Numbered from the stretch's first letter, positions 9,865 through 18,371 are shown. The stretch: 64,000 bases of DNA from Streptomyces longisporoflavus (GCF_014649775.1 NZ_BMTR01000004.1:248001-312000), one strand, 5' to 3'. A program made the numbers and translations. The notes: a model not told the origin generated them from the letters alone.

Positions 9865-10185
9865 GTGACCATGTCCATGTTCGGCGATTCTCCTTACGAG
9901 GTGCTGGGTCTGGAGGTCGGCGCGTCCAGGACAGACGTCCTCGCCGCCTACCAACGGTGCTCGAAGGCCGCCCGGCGCGATCGTGAACTGCGCGACCGCC
10001 TCTCCCGGGCGCGCAACGCCCTCTCCCGCCCCGGAGAACGTCGGGTGGCGGAGCTGCTGACACCGCTGCCCGGCGCACTGCCGTCCGATGCGAGCGGTGC
10101 GCTGCTCGCCGAGGCCCGTCGGCACATGTCCCGAGTCGCCCCCCTGATGCCCAACCCGGCGAGCTTCGCCCCGCCGTCCGACTGA
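9865..10185 (+). CDS. Small J-domain-like protein lacking the HPD motif
   Basis: A 106-residue protein. GTG at 9865 is preferred (GAGGAAG 8 bases upstream); ATG at 9871 or 9877 is possible. The N-terminus (SPYEVLGLEVGASRTDVLAA) matches helix I-II of J domains, which usually read DPYxVLGV...A...EIKxAYR. The loop that should carry His-Pro-Asp, the residues that trigger Hsp70 ATP hydrolysis, is instead a basic run (SKAARRDRELRDR). Helix III is recognisable (RARNALSRPGERR, compare the usual AYxxLSDPxxR). It is therefore a J-like protein, probably one that binds Hsp70 or substrate without stimulating it in the classical way. It lies between the TPR gene (14-bp gap) and the GrpE-like gene. Confidence 0.75.
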   Translation: MTMSMFGDSPYEVLGLEVGASRTDVLAAYQRCSKAARRDRELRDRLSRARNALSRPGERRVAELLTPLPGALPSDASGALLAEARRHMSRVAPLMPNPASFAPPSD

Positions 10186-10254
10186 CGCCCCACGACCGCT
10201 CGGTCATCCGCCTCTATACGCCTCACGCCCCTTCAAACGTTCCGGGAGCCCGCG

Positions 10255-10890
10255 TTGACCGCACCGTCCTCCGCACAGCCCGACTCCGACTCCGAACGTC
10301 TGATAGCGCAACTGCGCAGACGGTGCGAGGCGTTGGAGCGGCGGCGTGCCCAGTACGAGGACGAACTGGCGCGGAAGGACGCCGAGTGGGAGACGTCGCT
10401 CCGCCGCCTGCTCACCGGCCTGCTCGACGTCGACGACGCGCTCGCGGAGTCCCTGCGCTGGACGGCACGCCGGCACTCCACGGTGCCGCACCACGCCGCC
10501 GCGGACCTGGCGAGCCTGACGGAACAGGTGTCCGCCGCGCACAGGCTGCTGCGCCGCCAGCTGCTGGCCGCCGATGTCAGGCCGATGGACCTCGTGCACC
10601 AGCGCGCCGAACCCGGGATCGCACGGGTCGTGGGTGCCCGACCCACATCCAGACACCCCGCCAACCTGGTACTGGAGGAACGCGTACCAGGCTTCTACCT
10701 GGGGCAGCAGGTGCTGCGGACAGCCGAGGTCGTGGTCGCCGTCCCCGGCTCCGACCGTGACATCGGCCCTGGCCCGGAACCGTCTCAGGAACCGGTGAAG
10801 GAGCCGGAGCAGCCCGGCCGGTCGACGACGGCACGACGGCAGCCTCGGCGGCTGCCGCGGCACAAGCGCCGTACTCGCCGCCGTTCCTGA
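10255..10890 (+). CDS. GrpE-like nucleotide exchange factor
   Basis: A 211-residue protein with a TTG start at 10255 preceded by GGGAG at about 10244. Residues 12-60 are a charged coiled coil (LRRRCEALERRRAQYEDELA) like the long GrpE stalk. Residues about 60-115 form the four-helix part. The segment from about 140 to 165 (EERVPGFYLGQQVLRTAEVV) matches the GrpE beta-domain pattern in which Gly-Tyr precedes the R-x-L-R-x-A-x-V strand. A basic tail (RRLPRHKRRTRRRS) is extra compared with house-keeping GrpE and might contact nucleic acid. GrpE accelerates ADP release from Hsp70. The gene lies 72 bp upstream of the Hsp70-like gene, which supports the assignment. Confidence 0.8.
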   Translation: MTAPSSAQPDSDSERLIAQLRRRCEALERRRAQYEDELARKDAEWETSLRRLLTGLLDVDDALAESLRWTARRHSTVPHHAAADLASLTEQVSAAHRLLRRQLLAADVRPMDLVHQRAEPGIARVVGARPTSRHPANLVLEERVPGFYLGQQVLRTAEVVVAVPGSDRDIGPGPEPSQEPVKEPEQPGRSTTARRQPRRLPRHKRRTRRRS

Positions 10891-10962
10891 CCCGCCCACT
10901 GCGGAACCCCTCCACTGCCCGGTACCGCACAGCCCGCCCACTCCAAGAACAGGAAGCCTGAA

Positions 10963-13464
10963 GTGCACAGGACACTCGGAATCGACCTCGGCACCACCAA
11001 TTCGGTCATGGCCTGGATCAAGGACGGCGAACCGGAGGTCATCGCGACCGCACCGGACGAGAGCGGGACTCCGTCGGTCGTGGGCCTCTCCGGGGACGGA
11101 ACCCTCCTGGTCGGGCGGGAGGCACTGAACTGGCTGGAGCGGGACGCCTCGCGGGTGATCGCCACGGTCAAGCGCCTCATGGGCCGCCAGTTCAAGGACC
11201 CGAAGGTGCAGCAGGCCGTCCTCCGTATGGGGCAGGGCGGTCCGGAGATCACCGAGGGGCCGGACGGCGGAATCCTGATCAGACTCGGAGACCACGACTA
11301 CACCCCGGTCCAGATCTCCGCGATCATCCTCAGGCGGCTTAAGCGGGACGCCGAGAAACGCCTCGGTACGGCGTTCACCCGCGCCGTGATCACCGCGCCC
11401 GCGTACTTCGGCGAACGGCAGATCGCGGCCACCCGTGAGGCGGGCAGACTGGCCGGGTATCACGTGGTACGGGTGCTCATGGAACCCACGTCGGCAGCGC
11501 TCGCGCACGGCCTCGGACGCGCTCATGATGCCGACCAGGCAACCGTCCTCGTCTACGACCTCGGCGGTGGCACCTTCGACGTCTCGATCCTGACGCTGAT
11601 GCCCGGGTTCGTCGATGTGCTCGGCGTGGGCGGGGACAACCTGCTCGGCGGTACGGACTTCGACGGCAGCCTGGCCGATCACCTGCAGGGACTCCTCAAC
11701 GAGCGCAGCCCCGGACACGAACCCCTGCCGGGTGACGCCTCAAAGATCCGGAAGGCCGCGGAGCACGCCAAGATCCTCCTGTCGGCGGCGTCCTCGACCG
11801 AGGTGATCGTGTCTCCGCTCGGCGAGTCGGGCGCCGTCCTCTCGGAGACCGTCGACCGGAAGCACTTCGAGAACCTGATCGCCGAGCGGATCGAGGAGAC
11901 CGTCGACCTGACCCGGCGGACCGTGACGGAGGCGTCCCTGCTACCGGAGGACATCAACCAGGTCCTCCTGGTCGGTGGCTCGAGCGCCATCCCCCTGGTG
12001 GCGGAACGACTCGCGGAGCTCTTCGGCCGCGAAAAACTGCGCACGGACGTGGACCCGATGACATGCGTCGCCCTCGGTGCGGCCGTCCAGTCGGCGCTCG
12101 TCGACACCCTCGACTGCCCCGACTGCCGCGCGACCTGCCCGCTGGACTCCGACACCTGCTCCGACTGCGCCACCCCGCTCGTCGGCACTCCGACAGTCGC
12201 ATGCCCGGTCTGCTACGTCCCTGCGCCCGAGAACACCGGCTCGTGCCCCGTCTGCGCGACGGACCTCTCCGCGCTCTCGGCCCAGCAACCCGCACCGCCC
12301 GCCCCGTCCGTCTGCGGTGAGTGCGGAGAGGAGAACGGTCCAGACGCGATGGAGTGCGACCTGTGCGGGGCGAAACTGCGCGACAGCGGCGGTCTGAAAT
12401 GCCCGAGCTGCGCATTCGTGAACCAGTCGGGCCTCGCCTGCTGCTCACTCTGCAAAGCGGAGCTGCCCGTCGCGGCCCCGTCCGATGTGACCCCTCGTCC
12501 CATCGGCGTCCGTACCAGCGACGGCAGTCTGGTGGTTCTGGTCGAGGCGGGCACCCGCTACCCGACAGAGCAGCCGATCCGGCACGATTTCCAGCTCACC
12601 GCCAATCCCGGGGACATGCTGGAGATCGCCCTGCACGAGGGAGACCTCCAGCCTGCGGAGCGCAACGACCTCTGCGGCGTCTCCATGTACGAACTGCCCG
12701 AGGGAAGCACGGGCACCAAAGCCCTCACCATCGCCGTGCACCTGGACGGGGACCGCTCGATCCGGCTGGAGACCCGGCTCGACGGATCCTCGTTCACCCC
12801 GGCCGTCTTCCGACGCAACCCGCTGCCCCCGGAGTTCCGCAGGCGGGCGCGGGAGACACACGGACGGTTCCAGAGGTTCCTCGCCGACTGGCGTCATGAG
12901 CTCACCCCGGCGGAATCCGCGGTCCTGGCAGAGACGGCGACCGCCCTGGAGCAGGTCGTCAGGGGCGAGGCTCCCGGGCGTTCCCTGGACACGCTCCTGG
13001 AAGACGCGGATGTCCTGCTGGAACGTCAGCAGAGCGTGCGCTGGGCCACGGCTCTCGCCTACCGCTACCCGCATCACGTGGCCGAGCTGATGCCGGACGA
13101 GGACCTTGAGGCGATGCTGCGCCACCGCAGCGCGCTGAAGTCGATGCGCGAGGCGGCGGACTTCGACCGCGGACACAAGATCGCCGAGGAGGTGCTGAGC
13201 ATCCGGCGCCGCCTCGGCGAGGACCTGTACAAGGTGATGAGCGCTCTGGCGTTCGCCTCGCACAACGGGGTCAACGCCAGGTTGCAGCAACGCATCCAGC
13301 AGACCGGCGACATGCTGACCGAGGCGGCTCGGCAAGGAGACCTCGCCCGGGTGGACGCGGCCAAGTCCCGGATCACCGACCTCTACGCGGACATGCGCCG
13401 GGAGCAGGCGGAGTTCCGGGCGCCGGAGCGCAGGACCGTGCGTCCGGAGAAGCCGGCCCGCTGA
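10963..13464 (+). CDS. DnaK-like Hsp70 with internal zinc ribbons, 833 aa
   Basis: GTG start at 10963 with AGGAAG 7 bases upstream. Residues 1-375 are a complete Hsp70 nucleotide-binding domain: GIDLGTTNSVMAWI at the N-terminus (phosphate-1), VYDLGGGTFDVSIL (phosphate-2) and VLLVGGSSAIPLV (adenosine). Instead of the usual substrate-binding domain, residues about 383-510 carry four or more CxxC pairs (CPDC, CSDC, CPVC, CGEC, CDLC, CPSC, CSLC), a tandem array of zinc ribbons. A beta-rich segment (about 515-620) then resembles a shortened substrate-binding beta domain, followed by about 200 helical residues. The length exceeds DnaK (about 620-640 aa). It probably works with the upstream GrpE-like, J-like and TPR proteins; the ribbons may recognise nucleic acid or protein. 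Confidence 0.9.
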   Translation: MHRTLGIDLGTTNSVMAWIKDGEPEVIATAPDESGTPSVVGLSGDGTLLVGREALNWLERDASRVIATVKRLMGRQFKDPKVQQAVLRMGQGGPEITEGPDGGILIRLGDHDYTPVQISAIILRRLKRDAEKRLGTAFTRAVITAPAYFGERQIAATREAGRLAGYHVVRVLMEPTSAALAHGLGRAHDADQATVLVYDLGGGTFDVSILTLMPGFVDVLGVGGDNLLGGTDFDGSLADHLQGLLNERSPGHEPLPGDASKIRKAAEHAKILLSAASSTEVIVSPLGESGAVLSETVDRKHFENLIAERIEETVDLTRRTVTEASLLPEDINQVLLVGGSSAIPLVAERLAELFGREKLRTDVDPMTCVALGAAVQSALVDTLDCPDCRATCPLDSDTCSDCATPLVGTPTVACPVCYVPAPENTGSCPVCATDLSALSAQQPAPPAPSVCGECGEENGPDAMECDLCGAKLRDSGGLKCPSCAFVNQSGLACCSLCKAELPVAAPSDVTPRPIGVRTSDGSLVVLVEAGTRYPTEQPIRHDFQLTANPGDMLEIALHEGDLQPAERNDLCGVSMYELPEGSTGTKALTIAVHLDGDRSIRLETRLDGSSFTPAVFRRNPLPPEFRRRARETHGRFQRFLADWRHELTPAESAVLAETATALEQVVRGEAPGRSLDTLLEDADVLLERQQSVRWATALAYRYPHHVAELMPDEDLEAMLRHRSALKSMREAADFDRGHKIAEEVLSIRRRLGEDLYKVMSALAFASHNGVNARLQQRIQQTGDMLTEAARQGDLARVDAAKSRITDLYADMRREQAEFRAPERRTVRPEKPAR

Positions 13465-13473
13465 CCCGCCGGC

Positions 13474-13948
13474 TCAGCGCATCGCCGTTCCGCTCCGTCG
13501 TGGAGTCAGCTCCGCCCACACGGTCTTCCCGGGTGCGGCGGGGCGCGGGTCGGTGCCCCAGCGGGTCGCCAGCCGGGCCACGAGCAGCAGTCCCCGGCCG
13601 GACTCCGCGTCGCCGGGCGCTTCGGGAACGGACCGGGGCGGCACCCGCTCAGTGCGGGTGTCCATCACCTCGACGCGGAGGGTGTCGCTGGTTGCCGTCA
13701 GCCGGAGGTGGAAGTCCCGGCCGGGCACGTGGCCGTGCCGCACGGCGTTGGCGGCGAGTTCGGCCGCGATGAGGGTGGGTCTCGTTCGCTGCGGAGTCGT
13801 AGGCGTATCCCCACTGGTCCAGCCAATGCGAGACGAGACGGCGGGCGAGGCGGGCACCGCGCGGTGTGGAGGTGAAACACATGGCGAACTCGTGGAGGGC
13901 AGCCGGCGGTTGGGGCGTCGGCGCGATGGCGGTGTCGGAGGATTCCAT
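13474..13948 (-). pseudogene. RsbW-like ATP-binding protein, frameshifted
   Basis: A histidine-kinase-like ATPase (HATPase) of the anti-sigma/RsbW type commonly found next to whiJ-like XRE genes. The N-terminal half, from ATG at 13948, reads through FTSTPRGARLARRLVSHWLD and YAYDSAANET. The C-terminal half carries the N box (LIAAELAANAVRHG), then VEVMDT and SGRGLLLVARLATRWG, typical of the ATP lid and G box. These halves are in different frames: one extra base lies in the GGG run at about 13777-13779 (plus-strand view). Removing one base gives a continuous protein of about 157 aa. The gene is either inactivated or the base is a homopolymer sequencing error. It is divergent from the XRE gene. 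Confidence 0.75.
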
Positions 13949-13972
13949 GGCGGCGAGCCTGCCGGAGGCCAC

Positions 13973-14195
13973 ACGGCGCTGACCAGCTACGACGCCTGTA
14001 CGGGGCTGGTCTGTACAGATCGTCGCGATGGACGTACAGGCAGGGGCAAGTCCTCGTACGGGGGAACTCGCGAACGTTCAGGTTCGACTCTTTCGCCACC
14101 GCGCGTAGCGTGCCCTTCGCGCTGCGTGCGGTGGCCTCACCGTGTACAGCCGCGTATCAGAGCCGTGGGCGGACAGGTTGCCGGAGGTGGCGGGC
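13973..14195. promoter_or_regulatory. Divergent control region with GTAC-type dyads
   Basis: The 223 bp between the ATPase pseudogene and the XRE gene contain three related sites: CCTGTAC at 13995-14001, the perfect palindrome CTGTACAG at 14011-14018 and GTACAGG at 14034-14040. The outer two are inverted relative to each other. Such spacing fits an operator array for the adjacent XRE regulator; this is inferred. Confidence 0.4.
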
Positions 14196-15009
14196 ATGGC
14201 GGAGCAGGACGACGGGGCGGGCTTCCTGCGGTGCTTGGGGCAGCAGTTGAAGCTGCTTCGGGAGCGGGCCGGGCTGACCCGGGCCGAGTTGGGTTCCCGG
14301 CTCGGTTACGGGGAGGACCAGATCACGTCGGTCGAGCTCGGCCGACGCATCCCCAAGCCGGAGCTGATCGACAGGGCGGACGAGGTACTGAACGCGGGCG
14401 GCGTCCTGCGGGCGATGAAGGAAGAGGTGGCGCGGGCGCGTTATCCGGCGTTCTTCCGGGATGCGGCGCGACTGGAAGCCGAGGCGGTCGAGCTTCAGAC
14501 GTACGACACCCATGTGGTCAACGGCCTGTTGCAGACCGAGGAGTACACGCGGGCGCTGCTGACCATGCGTCGGCCGCTCCTGAACGAGGAGACGATCGAG
14601 CAGCGGGTCGCGGCGCGTCTGGCCCGCCAGGAGATCTTCAACAAGTGGCCCGCGCCCCTGTTCAGTTTCGTCATGGAGGAGTCCGTACTGCTACGGCGGC
14701 TCGGCGGAGCCTCGGTGCTGCGGGGGCAGTTGGAGCAGATCCTCCTCATCGGCCAGAAAACGGAACGTCGAGGTGCAGGTGATGCCGCTCGACCGGGAGG
14801 ACAACGCCGGTGTGGACGGCGGGTTCACGTTGTTCACACGCAAGGGAGGGGAGCAGATCGGTTACACGGAGGCGCAAGGACGTAGCACACTGGTGACCGA
14901 TCGCGAAGAGGTCCGCGCACTCGCCGCACGCTATGGGATCATCCGTGCGCAGGCCCTCACCCCGTGTGAGTCGCTGGCCTACATCGAGAAGTTGCTGGGG
15001 GAGCTATGA
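14196..15009 (+). pseudogene. WhiJ-like XRE regulator (DUF5753 type), frameshifted near its C-terminus
   Basis: ATG at 14196 follows GGAGG (14183-14187). Residues about 10-70 form the XRE helix-turn-helix (LKLLRERAGLTRAELGSRLG, then QITSVELGRR). The rest matches the actinomycete DUF5753 domain (YDTHVVNGLLQTEEYTRALL, then FSFVMEESVLLRRLGG). After GQILL-type sequence at about 14756 the frame breaks in the run AAAA (14757-14760). The proper continuation RNVEVQVMPLDREDNAG to YIEKLLGEL* lies one base over and ends at 15009. If unrepaired, the product ends with an unrelated tail at 14885. Family members regulate development (whiJ, abaA loci) together with a DUF397 partner, which follows here with an ATGA overlap. 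Confidence 0.8.
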
Positions 15010-15224
15010 ACACCCGAAAGATCACTGCCGTCGCTCAGGATCTGCGGTGGTTCAAGAGCAGTTACAGCGGCGCTGAGGGCGGCCAGTGCGTGGAAGTGGC
15101 GACTTCGCCAGGAACCGTCCACATCCGGGACTCGAAGGCGGTCACCGGCCCCGCACTCACCATGGACCGCACCGCATGGGCGGCCTTCATCGGCTTCGCC
15201 GCGTGCCACGACAGCGAGGGGTGA
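15006..15224 (+). CDS. DUF397 protein (BldB-like small regulator partner)
   Basis: A 72-residue protein whose ATG overlaps the XRE stop (ATGA). It has the full DUF397 signature: WFKSSYSGAEGGQCVEVA, HIRDSK and a C-terminal TAWAAFIGFA. BldB belongs to this family. Such small proteins are encoded directly after DUF5753 XRE regulators in Streptomyces and are thought to modulate them or to act as their antitoxin-like partner. No sign of decay here, unlike its two neighbours. Confidence 0.9.
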   Translation: MNTRKITAVAQDLRWFKSSYSGAEGGQCVEVATSPGTVHIRDSKAVTGPALTMDRTAWAAFIGFAACHDSEG

Positions 15225-15373
15225 CCCTCTCACTCGTCGGCTGACTGTTTGTCCCCCTTGAGGTGCGGTTCCTCGCCCCCTGGATTCCGAAATGGGCAGG
15301 AATGTCACCGCGCTGTTAGCGGTGTTAACGCAGGCATCTTGTCTATGTCCTTTGAGGTGTGTACGGTCCAGTC

Positions 15374-17101
15374 ATGGCCGCCGACGAATCCGCTCCCGCG
15401 GCGGTCGTCACGGCTGCCGAGATCGCCCGCCTCGCCGGGGTGACCCGTGCCGCCGTCTCCAACTGGCGCCGCCGTCACCCCGACTTCCCGCGCCCCGCCG
15501 CCGGCACCGCGACCAGCCCCCTCTTCACGCTCACGGAAGTCCAGCAGTGGCTGGACCAACAGGGCAAGGGCCGGGAAACCTCCGCTGAGGTCGACCTGTG
15601 GCACGAACTGCGCGCTCAGTACGGCGACGACCTGCTCACCGCACTCGGCGCGGTCGGCGCGCAGTTGCTCGGAACCGCCGTCGAGCAGCCGCTGGCCGAG
15701 CCCGCCGCGACGGCCCTCACCGCCTTGTCTGCAGAGCGTGACGCACACGCCCTCTACGCCGACCTTGTCGAGCGCTGTATCGCCTCCACCACCCGCAGCG
15801 GCGGTGAGCCGATGACCACCCTCGCGCTGGAGCGGATCGTCGCGGCGTTCGCCAGGACGGCCGGCGAGGCAGCCGGAGCATCGGACGGCACAGTCAGCAC
15901 GGTCTACGACCCGGCGTGCGGCATCGGGACGCTGTTGCTCACCGCGGTCCCGGGTGCCCACCGGTACGGCCAGGAACTCAATCCGGCGACCGCCGCCATC
16001 GCGGAGTTCCGCGCCCGGCTCGACGGCAGGACCGCCACGCTGGCCTGTGGAGACTCGCTGCGCAAGGACGCCTTCCCCGACCTCCGCGCCGATCTGGTCG
16101 TCTGCGATCCCCCGGTGGGCGTGGCCGACTGGGGGCGGGACGACCTGCTGCTCGACCCCCGCTGGGAGCTGGGCGTACCCCCGCGCTCGGAGAGCGAACT
16201 CGCCTGGGTCCAGCACTGTTACGCCCACACCGCCCCCGGCGGCCGGGCGCTGCTGGTGCTGCCCTCGTCCGTCGCCTACCGCAAGGCCGGTCGCCGTATC
16301 CGGGCCGAACTGGTCCGCCGAGGACTGCTGGCCTCCATGGTGGCACTGCCGCCCGGTCTGATGTCCGGCCACTCACTGCCCGTGCACCTGTGGATCCTGC
16401 GGCGACCGGCCCAAGGCGACCCCACCCCGACACACATCCGCATGATCGACCTCAGCACCGCCGACCCGGACGGCATCGGCATCGGCATGAAGGACTGCGC
16501 ACCGACGGCGGAGCAGATCGAGGACGTTCCGCCCGTCGACATCCTGGACGACGACGTCGACCTGAGCCCCAGCCGCTACGTCACCCCCCATCACGGCGAC
16601 TATCCCGTCGAGTACGCCGCCCTGCGCGACCGCGTCCAGAGCCTCGCCAGGGACCTGCTCGACCTGCTCCCCGAGCTCCCTGCCGGCCCCGGCCGCATCG
16701 AGGCCGCGCCGATGGGACTCGGCGATCTCGTCCGGGGCGGTCTGGTCAACCTGGACGGCACCGAGCCGACCTCCCGGACCGACCAGCTCGACACCGACTA
16801 CCTGCGCGGTTTCCTGCGCAGCGCCGCCAACACCCGCCGCAGCACCACCGGCAGTGGCACCCTCCGCCTGAGCGCCTCGGGTGCGCAGGTTCCGCAGATG
16901 GACATCGGGCGCCAGCGGGAGTACGGCGAGGCCTTCCGGCGTCTGGGCGCCTTCGAGGAACTGCTGCGCGAGGCCGCCGCCATCGGCGACCGGGTCGTTG
17001 CACTCGCGTACGACGGGCTGACCAACGGTGCCCTGCTGCCGCCGTCGGCCATCAGTGCCTCTTCGGGGAAGAGCGAGTCCCAGGAGGCGAAGGATCAGTG
17101 A
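15374..17101 (+). CDS. HTH-N6 adenine DNA methylase (type I HsdM-like)
   Basis: A 575-residue protein from ATG 15374. Residues about 12-60 form a helix-turn-helix (AAEIARLAGVTRAAVSNWRR) of the MerR/AlpA excisionase kind, followed by a W-rich wing. The SAM site is YDPACGIGTLLLTA (about residue 177). Motif IV reads DPPVGVADWG (about 244), where active N6-methylases normally have N/D-PP-Y/F. A C-terminal HsdM-like helical region follows with an HsdS-like target domain not obvious. The stop overlaps the kinase start as GTGA. Methylase plus kinase is the core of Pgl (PglX/PglW) and the context is restriction-like. A DNA-binding but non-methylating role is possible given the altered motif IV. Confidence 0.85.
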   Translation: MAADESAPAAVVTAAEIARLAGVTRAAVSNWRRRHPDFPRPAAGTATSPLFTLTEVQQWLDQQGKGRETSAEVDLWHELRAQYGDDLLTALGAVGAQLLGTAVEQPLAEPAATALTALSAERDAHALYADLVERCIASTTRSGGEPMTTLALERIVAAFARTAGEAAGASDGTVSTVYDPACGIGTLLLTAVPGAHRYGQELNPATAAIAEFRARLDGRTATLACGDSLRKDAFPDLRADLVVCDPPVGVADWGRDDLLLDPRWELGVPPRSESELAWVQHCYAHTAPGGRALLVLPSSVAYRKAGRRIRAELVRRGLLASMVALPPGLMSGHSLPVHLWILRRPAQGDPTPTHIRMIDLSTADPDGIGIGMKDCAPTAEQIEDVPPVDILDDDVDLSPSRYVTPHHGDYPVEYAALRDRVQSLARDLLDLLPELPAGPGRIEAAPMGLGDLVRGGLVNLDGTEPTSRTDQLDTDYLRGFLRSAANTRRSTTGSGTLRLSASGAQVPQMDIGRQREYGEAFRRLGAFEELLREAAAIGDRVVALAYDGLTNGALLPPSAISASSGKSESQEAKDQ

Positions 17102-18264
17102 ACCGACCCGCTGATAACCTCGCTCTCGTCCAGCCAGGTCAGGACAGTACGGGGGCAAAGGTGCTGCAGCCGCTCAGAGCGGGCGACCCGACGGCAGTCG
17201 GGAACTTCCGACTGGTCGGCCGACTGGGGCAGGGCGCGATGGGTGTCGTGTACCTGGGCTACCGTTCGACCCGCCCGGTCGCGGTGAAGGTCGTCAGACC
17301 TCAGCTCGCGGAGGACGAGTACTTCCGCAAGCGTTTCGCCCTGGAGCTGGAGGCGATCCGCCGCGTCGGCGGCTTCCACACCGCCGCTCTGGTGGACGCC
17401 GACCCGCAAGCGGCGACGCCGTGGATCGCGACCCAGTACATCAACGCGCCCTCACTGCTGGAGTTGGTGGAGCAGCACGGCCCGGTCAGCGAGCTGGGTG
17501 CGTGGTGGCTGGCAGCGGGTCTCGCGGACGCCCTGATGCACATCCACTCGGTGCGTTTACTGCACCGGGACCTCAAGCCCGGCAACGTCCTGGTCGCTAC
17601 GGACGGCGTCCGGGTCATAGACTTCGGCATCTCCCACGTCAGCGGCGGTACCGGCCTGACCACGGCGAGCGCGGCCCTCGGCACCCTCTCCTACATGGCA
17701 CCGGAACAGGCGGCGGACTCCCGTAAGGCCAGCGAGGCGTCGGACGTCTACAGCCTCGGCGCGACGCTGGCGCACGCGGCGACCGGCCACGTCCCCTTCT
17801 ACGCACAGATGCCGGCACAGCGGACGCTGGACATCCAGCCCGACCTGACCGGCCTCCCGCCCGCGCTGCTCGACCTGGTCACCCACACGCTGGCCTTCGA
17901 CGCCGAGGACCGGCCGACGGCACAGAACGTGCTGGAGGAGGCGATGGGACGCCTGCTCGACTTCGGCGTGCCGACGGAGGCGCAGGCGTACCCGCCGCTG
18001 CCTGAGGCGTTCCTCGCGGCGGTGCTGGAGCGGCAGGCCACACCGGTCGAGGCACCGGATGCCGTACCGGATCCCGATGCCGCGGTTGCCGACGAGCCGG
18101 ACGGCGTTCCGGACATCGCCCCTGAGCCGGTGCCCGAGGCCGCGCCGTTCCCCAGGCCCGCGGAGCCGCTCGATCCCGGGCCCCAGCCGGACGCCATGCC
18201 GGACCGCTGGGCCGCACGATGGCGCAGCCGTATCGAGGACCGCCGCGGCGACTACGGCGGCTGA
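17098..18264 (+). CDS. Ser/Thr protein kinase coupled to DNA methylase
   Basis: A 388-residue protein with a GTG start at 17098 overlapping the methylase stop. A complete Hanks-type kinase domain is visible: glycine loop GQGAMGVVYLG (about 44-54), the lysine in AVKVV (about 62), HRDLKPGNVL (about 156-165), DFGIS (about 176) and APEQ. The last 100 residues are a Pro/Ala/Asp/Glu-rich low-complexity tail with no transmembrane helix, so this is a soluble kinase, unlike PknA/B. Codon 17557-17559 is TTA, right before HRD, so full translation should need bldA tRNA. In Pgl a kinase (PglW) controls the methylase; by analogy this kinase may phosphorylate a component of the adjacent system. Confidence 0.93.
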   Translation: MNRPADNLALVQPGQDSTGAKVLQPLRAGDPTAVGNFRLVGRLGQGAMGVVYLGYRSTRPVAVKVVRPQLAEDEYFRKRFALELEAIRRVGGFHTAALVDADPQAATPWIATQYINAPSLLELVEQHGPVSELGAWWLAAGLADALMHIHSVRLLHRDLKPGNVLVATDGVRVIDFGISHVSGGTGLTTASAALGTLSYMAPEQAADSRKASEASDVYSLGATLAHAATGHVPFYAQMPAQRTLDIQPDLTGLPPALLDLVTHTLAFDAEDRPTAQNVLEEAMGRLLDFGVPTEAQAYPPLPEAFLAAVLERQATPVEAPDAVPDPDAAVADEPDGVPDIAPEPVPEAAPFPRPAEPLDPGPQPDAMPDRWAARWRSRIEDRRGDYGG

Positions 18265-18322
18265 CCCCGTCAAGCCCGCGCACAAACCACAAACGCCCAG
18301 TGCTTGAACGGCACAGCGGCAC

Positions 18323-18354
18323 AGCAGCAGAGCAGCAGAGCAGCAGAGCAGCAA
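18323..18354 (+). repeat. Tandem octamer repeat, four AGCAGCAG units
   Basis: Units at 18323, 18331, 18339 and 18347 (last one AGCAGCAA) lie between the kinase stop and the SNF2 gene, ending 17 bp before its ATG and next to its ribosome site AAGGAG (18358-18363). Short tandem repeats of this kind can gain or lose units by slippage, changing the leader length. Confidence 0.85.
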
Positions 18355-18371
18355 TCGAAGGAGACCCGCCG

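Noticed and set aside
13474..15009. Programmed frameshifting in the ATPase and XRE genes
   Set aside because: The slippery runs are short (GGG, AAAA) with no stimulatory structure seen, and both restore family-typical proteins by removing one base, so error or mutation is likelier.
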